A stretch of 38,277 nt of DNA from assembly GCF_002726155.1 (NCBI RefSeq), contig NZ_PBSH01000051.1:1-38277 (forward strand). Direction: 5' to 3'. Origin of the DNA: Alcanivorax sp. Its GTDB lineage: Bacteria; Pseudomonadota; Gammaproteobacteria; Pseudomonadales; Alcanivoracaceae. The notes under the pieces were generated by a model. It saw only the letters and a list, made by a program, of their open reading frames with translations, was not told where the DNA came from and did no database searches. Positions within the stretch are counted from its first letter, which is position 1; each line of letters begins with the position of its first letter. Shown in pieces: positions 36,232 through 38,277 of the stretch. The position numbers and the translations under genes are program-made.

Positions 36232-36945
36232 ATGAAAATAATCAAAACTGCCGCGTTGTCCTTGAGTTTGCTCCTTGTTGCCTGCCAGGGCCTGCAAGGC
36301 GAGCGCCAGGGCGATTACTACTTTTCACCGGCCGGCGCCTACATCCTTGATCTTGGTATCAACACTTTCCGTGGCGAAGTGGTTCTGGATGAGCGCTGTG
36401 ACCGCAACGGCGGCTCCACCACCTTCTGGGATGGCAGTGGCCGCCTGTTCCGGGTGGATTACCTGAACGTGGAAAACCACCCGATGATCGAAGCCCCCCG
36501 CTTCGCCTCGGACCTGACGCTGCTCAATCTCAGCCTCAACAGTTACCTGCGTGAAGTGGTTGCCAAGGCCCCCATGATCACCAGCGCTGAAGCCTCCTAC
36601 CGGGAATTCCTGGACGATGCAGATCCGAAGGCGTTGTTTGCCATCATTGGCATCAATGTGGATGCCGCCAAGGTGAAAGATGACGAGGTGGAAAGCGGCA
36701 CCTACTACTACGGCTTCATGCTGTTCAAGCGGGGCGACCTGATCTATGTACTGCAGCACCGCCAGCCTGTGCTGATGCCGGAAAAGATGAAGTCCGTGCT
36801 GCTGAACCTGGCGGCCGGCATGGAAATTCCCGGCCGGGTTCGCGATGACACAGACATGGAAAAGCTACGCCGCGCCCTGAAAAAGATGGCTCCCGGCGGC
36901 ACCGATGGCGACCCGGTGCGTTTGTGCGAACCCGCACAGGGCTGA
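36232..36945 (+). CDS. Predicted lipoprotein of unknown function
   Basis: The protein has 237 residues from the ATG at 36232 (MKIIKTAALSLSLLLVACQG). The lipobox LVAC predicts lipidation of Cys18; Gln at +2 favours the outer membrane. The mature part has mixed alpha/beta character with no motif I recognise: RQGDYYFSPAGAYILDLG near the start and MLFKRGDLIYVLQHRQP later. The last 60 residues are charged and helical. The last base of its TGA stop begins a heptad repeat element. The function is unknown. Confidence 0.65.
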   Translation: MKIIKTAALSLSLLLVACQGLQGERQGDYYFSPAGAYILDLGINTFRGEVVLDERCDRNGGSTTFWDGSGRLFRVDYLNVENHPMIEAPRFASDLTLLNLSLNSYLREVVAKAPMITSAEASYREFLDDADPKALFAIIGINVDAAKVKDDEVESGTYYYGFMLFKRGDLIYVLQHRQPVLMPEKMKSVLLNLAAGMEIPGRVRDDTDMEKLRRALKKMAPGGTDGDPVRLCEPAQG

Positions 36946-37017
36946 ATTGATAATGGCTAATGGATCACTGACAATCGGGGTAACCGATTCTGTCATCCAT
37001 TAGCCAGATTGGATTGA
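36945..37017. repeat. Heptad element E4: hairpin between lipoprotein gene and phhB
   Basis: The left heptads AATTGAT, AATGGCT, AATGGAT, CACTGAC, AATCGGG start at the last base of the upstream stop codon. TGGCTAATGGAT (36954-36965) pairs perfectly with ATCCATTAGCCA (36995-37006), and TGACA/ATCGG continues as CCGAT/TGTCA inside. The whole forms a long hairpin directly upstream of phhB. AATTGAT also occurs as an outer unit of element E1. The ACGCGG core is absent. Confidence 0.65.
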
Positions 37018-37022
37018 TCGCC

Positions 37023-37358
37023 ATGAGCACCCTGAAAACACAACAATGCGAAGCCTGCCGCGCCGACTCTCCTCTGGTCAGTGACCAGGACCGTAAAGAG
37101 CTACATCCGCAAGTACCCGACTGGATGCTGGTGGAAGAAGACGGCATCGAGAAACTGCAGCGGCACTTCACCTTCAAGAATTTCATCCAGGCGCTGGATT
37201 TCACCCATCGGGTGGGCGATCTGGCGGAACAGGAAGGTCACCACCCCGCCATTCTCACCGAATATGGCAAGGTCACCGTCACCTGGTGGACCCATAAGAT
37301 CCACGGACTGCACCGCAACGATTTTATCTGCGCCGCCAAGACTGACGCGCTGCAATAA
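37023..37358 (+). CDS. phhB: Pterin-4a-carbinolamine dehydratase
   Basis: The protein has 111 residues from the ATG at 37023; a TTG at 37014 is possible. Active-site residues lie in EGHHPAI (71-77) and [18 protein letters not shown], the family signature. PhhB dehydrates the 4a-hydroxypterin formed by phenylalanine hydroxylase, regenerating the cofactor. No phhA is visible within the window. The Cys-containing N-terminus ([13 protein letters not shown]) is also seen in related proteins. It is flanked on both sides by heptad repeat elements. Confidence 0.92.
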   Translation: MSTLKTQQCEACRADSPLVSDQDRKELHPQVPDWMLVEEDGIEKLQRHFTFKNFIQALDFTHRVGDLAEQEGHHPAILTEYGKVTVTWWTHKIHGLHRNDFICAAKTDALQ

Positions 37359-37362
37359 GACA

Positions 37363-37501
37363 AGCTACAAGATTGGATAAGAGCGGGCGAGACGCTCCCA
37401 GGGTTTCCTTTTCCTCTTTGCACCCATCGTTCGCGGGCAGGATGGTTGTCGAGTGGCATACCCCAAGCCGCGTTGCCGCTTGCCCCTTGCCCCTCCCTCC
37501 T
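37363..37501. repeat. Heptad element E5 (core in reverse orientation)
   Basis: AGCTACA, AGATTGG (37363-37376) start four bases after the phhB stop. From the other end on the minus strand: AGGAGGG, AGGGGCA, AGGGGCA, AGCGGCA (37501-37474), then the core ACGCGGC...CTGCCCGCGAA (37473-37430) and AAAAGGAAACCC (37414-37402). Core order and spacing match E2 and E6, but the element is inverted. Arrays point inward from both ends. The mid heptads are degenerate and no perfect tandem array is present. Confidence 0.7.
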
Positions 37502-37592
37502 TTGACCTTTTCCTCCACAACTCTGATCAGAACGGCGTGCACCATCCATCCCGGTCTTTGCTAGCATCATCGGTAACCGAGGAGATAACAGC

Positions 37593-38051
37593 ATGGCCCT
37601 GAGCGAAGAACAGAAAACCATCATCAAGACCGCCAGCGACAAGACCTTTCCGTTTGTGGAGCGCTGTGAAGTGCAAACGCTGGAAGTGGAGCGCGGTTAC
37701 TGCAAAATGCTGATGCCACTCAAACCCAACCTGAATCATGTTGGCATCATGTACGCTGGAGCGCTCTACACCATTGCCGAACTGCCCGGCGGCACCATCT
37801 ACCTGACCTCATTCGACACCAAGCGTTTCTATCCTATCGTCAAAGACATGTCGATTCGCTTCCGGCGCCCGGCCACCACCGACGTGACCGTGGAAGTCAC
37901 CCTGAGCGAAGAGGAAATTGCGCGTATCGAAAGCACGACGGAAGAAGTGGGCAAATGTGATTTCGAGTGGGATGTGGAGATCAAGGATGCCAACGGCGAA
38001 GTGGTTGCTATTACCCACAACGTCTACCAGCTAAGAAAGATCGGCAGTTAA
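37593..38051 (+). CDS. Hotdog-fold thioesterase-like protein
   Basis: The protein has 152 residues, preceded by GAGGAGA at seven bases. The segment LKPNLNHVGIMYAGALYTIAELPGG resembles the catalytic helix region of PaaI/YiiD_C/DUF4442-type hotdog thioesterases, followed by the strand-rich half (KDMSIRFRRPATTDVTVEVTL). It probably hydrolyses or binds acyl-CoA; specificity is not evident. A heptad element begins directly after its TAA stop. Confidence 0.75.
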   Translation: MALSEEQKTIIKTASDKTFPFVERCEVQTLEVERGYCKMLMPLKPNLNHVGIMYAGALYTIAELPGGTIYLTSFDTKRFYPIVKDMSIRFRRPATTDVTVEVTLSEEEIARIESTTEEVGKCDFEWDVEIKDANGEVVAITHNVYQLRKIGS

Positions 38052-38277
38052 AGCTGCGAGCTACAAGCCTCAAGCTGTAACGCGGGTTGGGACGGTGCCA
38101 CACTGTGATCGCTCTGCCCGCGAAAGATCAGTTGAAAGTTCAAAGTGAAAAGTTGAAAAGGAAAACCCAAGGAACTTTCCCGGCTTCTCCTGTCGAATCG
38201 AGCGTAGCTCGTAGCTCGTAGCTCGTAGCTCGTAGCTCGTAGCTCGTAGCTCGTAGCTCGTAGCTCGTAGCTCGTAG
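38052..38277. repeat. Heptad element E6 with core and (CGTAGCT)n array, cut by the window end
   Basis: Order: heads AGCTGCG, AGCTACA, AGCCTCA, AGCTGTA (38052-38079) immediately after a stop codon; core ACGCGGG...CTGCCCGCGAA (38080-38124); AGTTGAA, AGTTCAA, AGTGAAA, AGTTGAA (38130-38157); AAGGAAAACC and CAAGGAACTTT; then CGTAGCT units from 38203 to the end (more than ten, truncated). On the opposite strand the tail unit is AGCTACG. This is the most complete uninterrupted copy. Confidence 0.85.

Noticed and set aside
17584..38277. Heptad arrays as CRISPR arrays
   Set aside because: The 7-bp units are far too short, with no spacer-repeat alternation and no cas genes.
1..38277. tRNA or rRNA genes
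   Set aside because: No cloverleaf, TTCGA-arm with CCA context or rRNA signature was recognised by eye; a tRNA scan would settle it.

Overview
The window looks like chromosomal DNA of a marine gammaproteobacterium close to Alcanivorax. The basis is GC-rich coding sequence, a run of genes in almost the Pseudomonas order (hflC-hflK-hflX-hfq-miaA-mutL-amiB-tsaE-nnr / queG / orn / rsgA / rhdA / psd), a biotin operon next to an acyl-CoA dehydrogenase gene, and lipid-related genes (fatty acid desaturase, PHA-synthase-like hydrolase). Genus assignment is inference from gene content. No rRNA, tRNA, IS element, CRISPR array or prophage gene was seen.

Layout. 1-3561: the N-terminal part of a very large secreted DUF11-type repeat protein and a small secreted DUF11-like protein, both on the minus strand. 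3849-14561: minus-strand housekeeping block from nnr down to hflC, with several ATGA or 1-nt overlaps and a bidirectional terminator at its end. 14661-22243: queG, orn (opposite strand), rsgA, rhdA, psd, a PHA-synthase-like hydrolase and a GT9 glycosyltransferase. 22307-26242: two-gene minus-strand operon of exported phosphatases (PhoD-like, then a purple-acid-phosphatase-like lipoprotein with a long unexplained C-terminus). 26429-31182: minus-strand biotin operon bioB-F-H-C-D, divergent from comF; I see a candidate BirA operator overlapping a bioB promoter. 31225-38051: plus-strand comF, a putative small outer-membrane barrel, a ComB-family phosphatase, an acyl-CoA dehydrogenase, a desaturase coupled to a small secreted protein, a lipoprotein, phhB and a hotdog-fold thioesterase.

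The most unusual content is not protein-coding. Six intergenic elements (17584-17720, 20796-21124, 27119-27208, 36945-37017, 37363-37501, 38052 to the window end) are built from 7-bp units, mostly of the form ARYTNNN. The units are arranged as two arrays pointing inward from each end. Three elements share a 44-46 bp structured core (ACGCGG...CTGCCCGC), and three end in perfect heptamer tandem arrays whose unit differs from element to element (AGTTGCG, AGTTTCG, AGCTACG). All six begin within about a dozen bases of a stop codon. One copy carries a 121-bp insertion, containing a REP-like hairpin, relative to another copy. I do not recognise this as a named repeat family.
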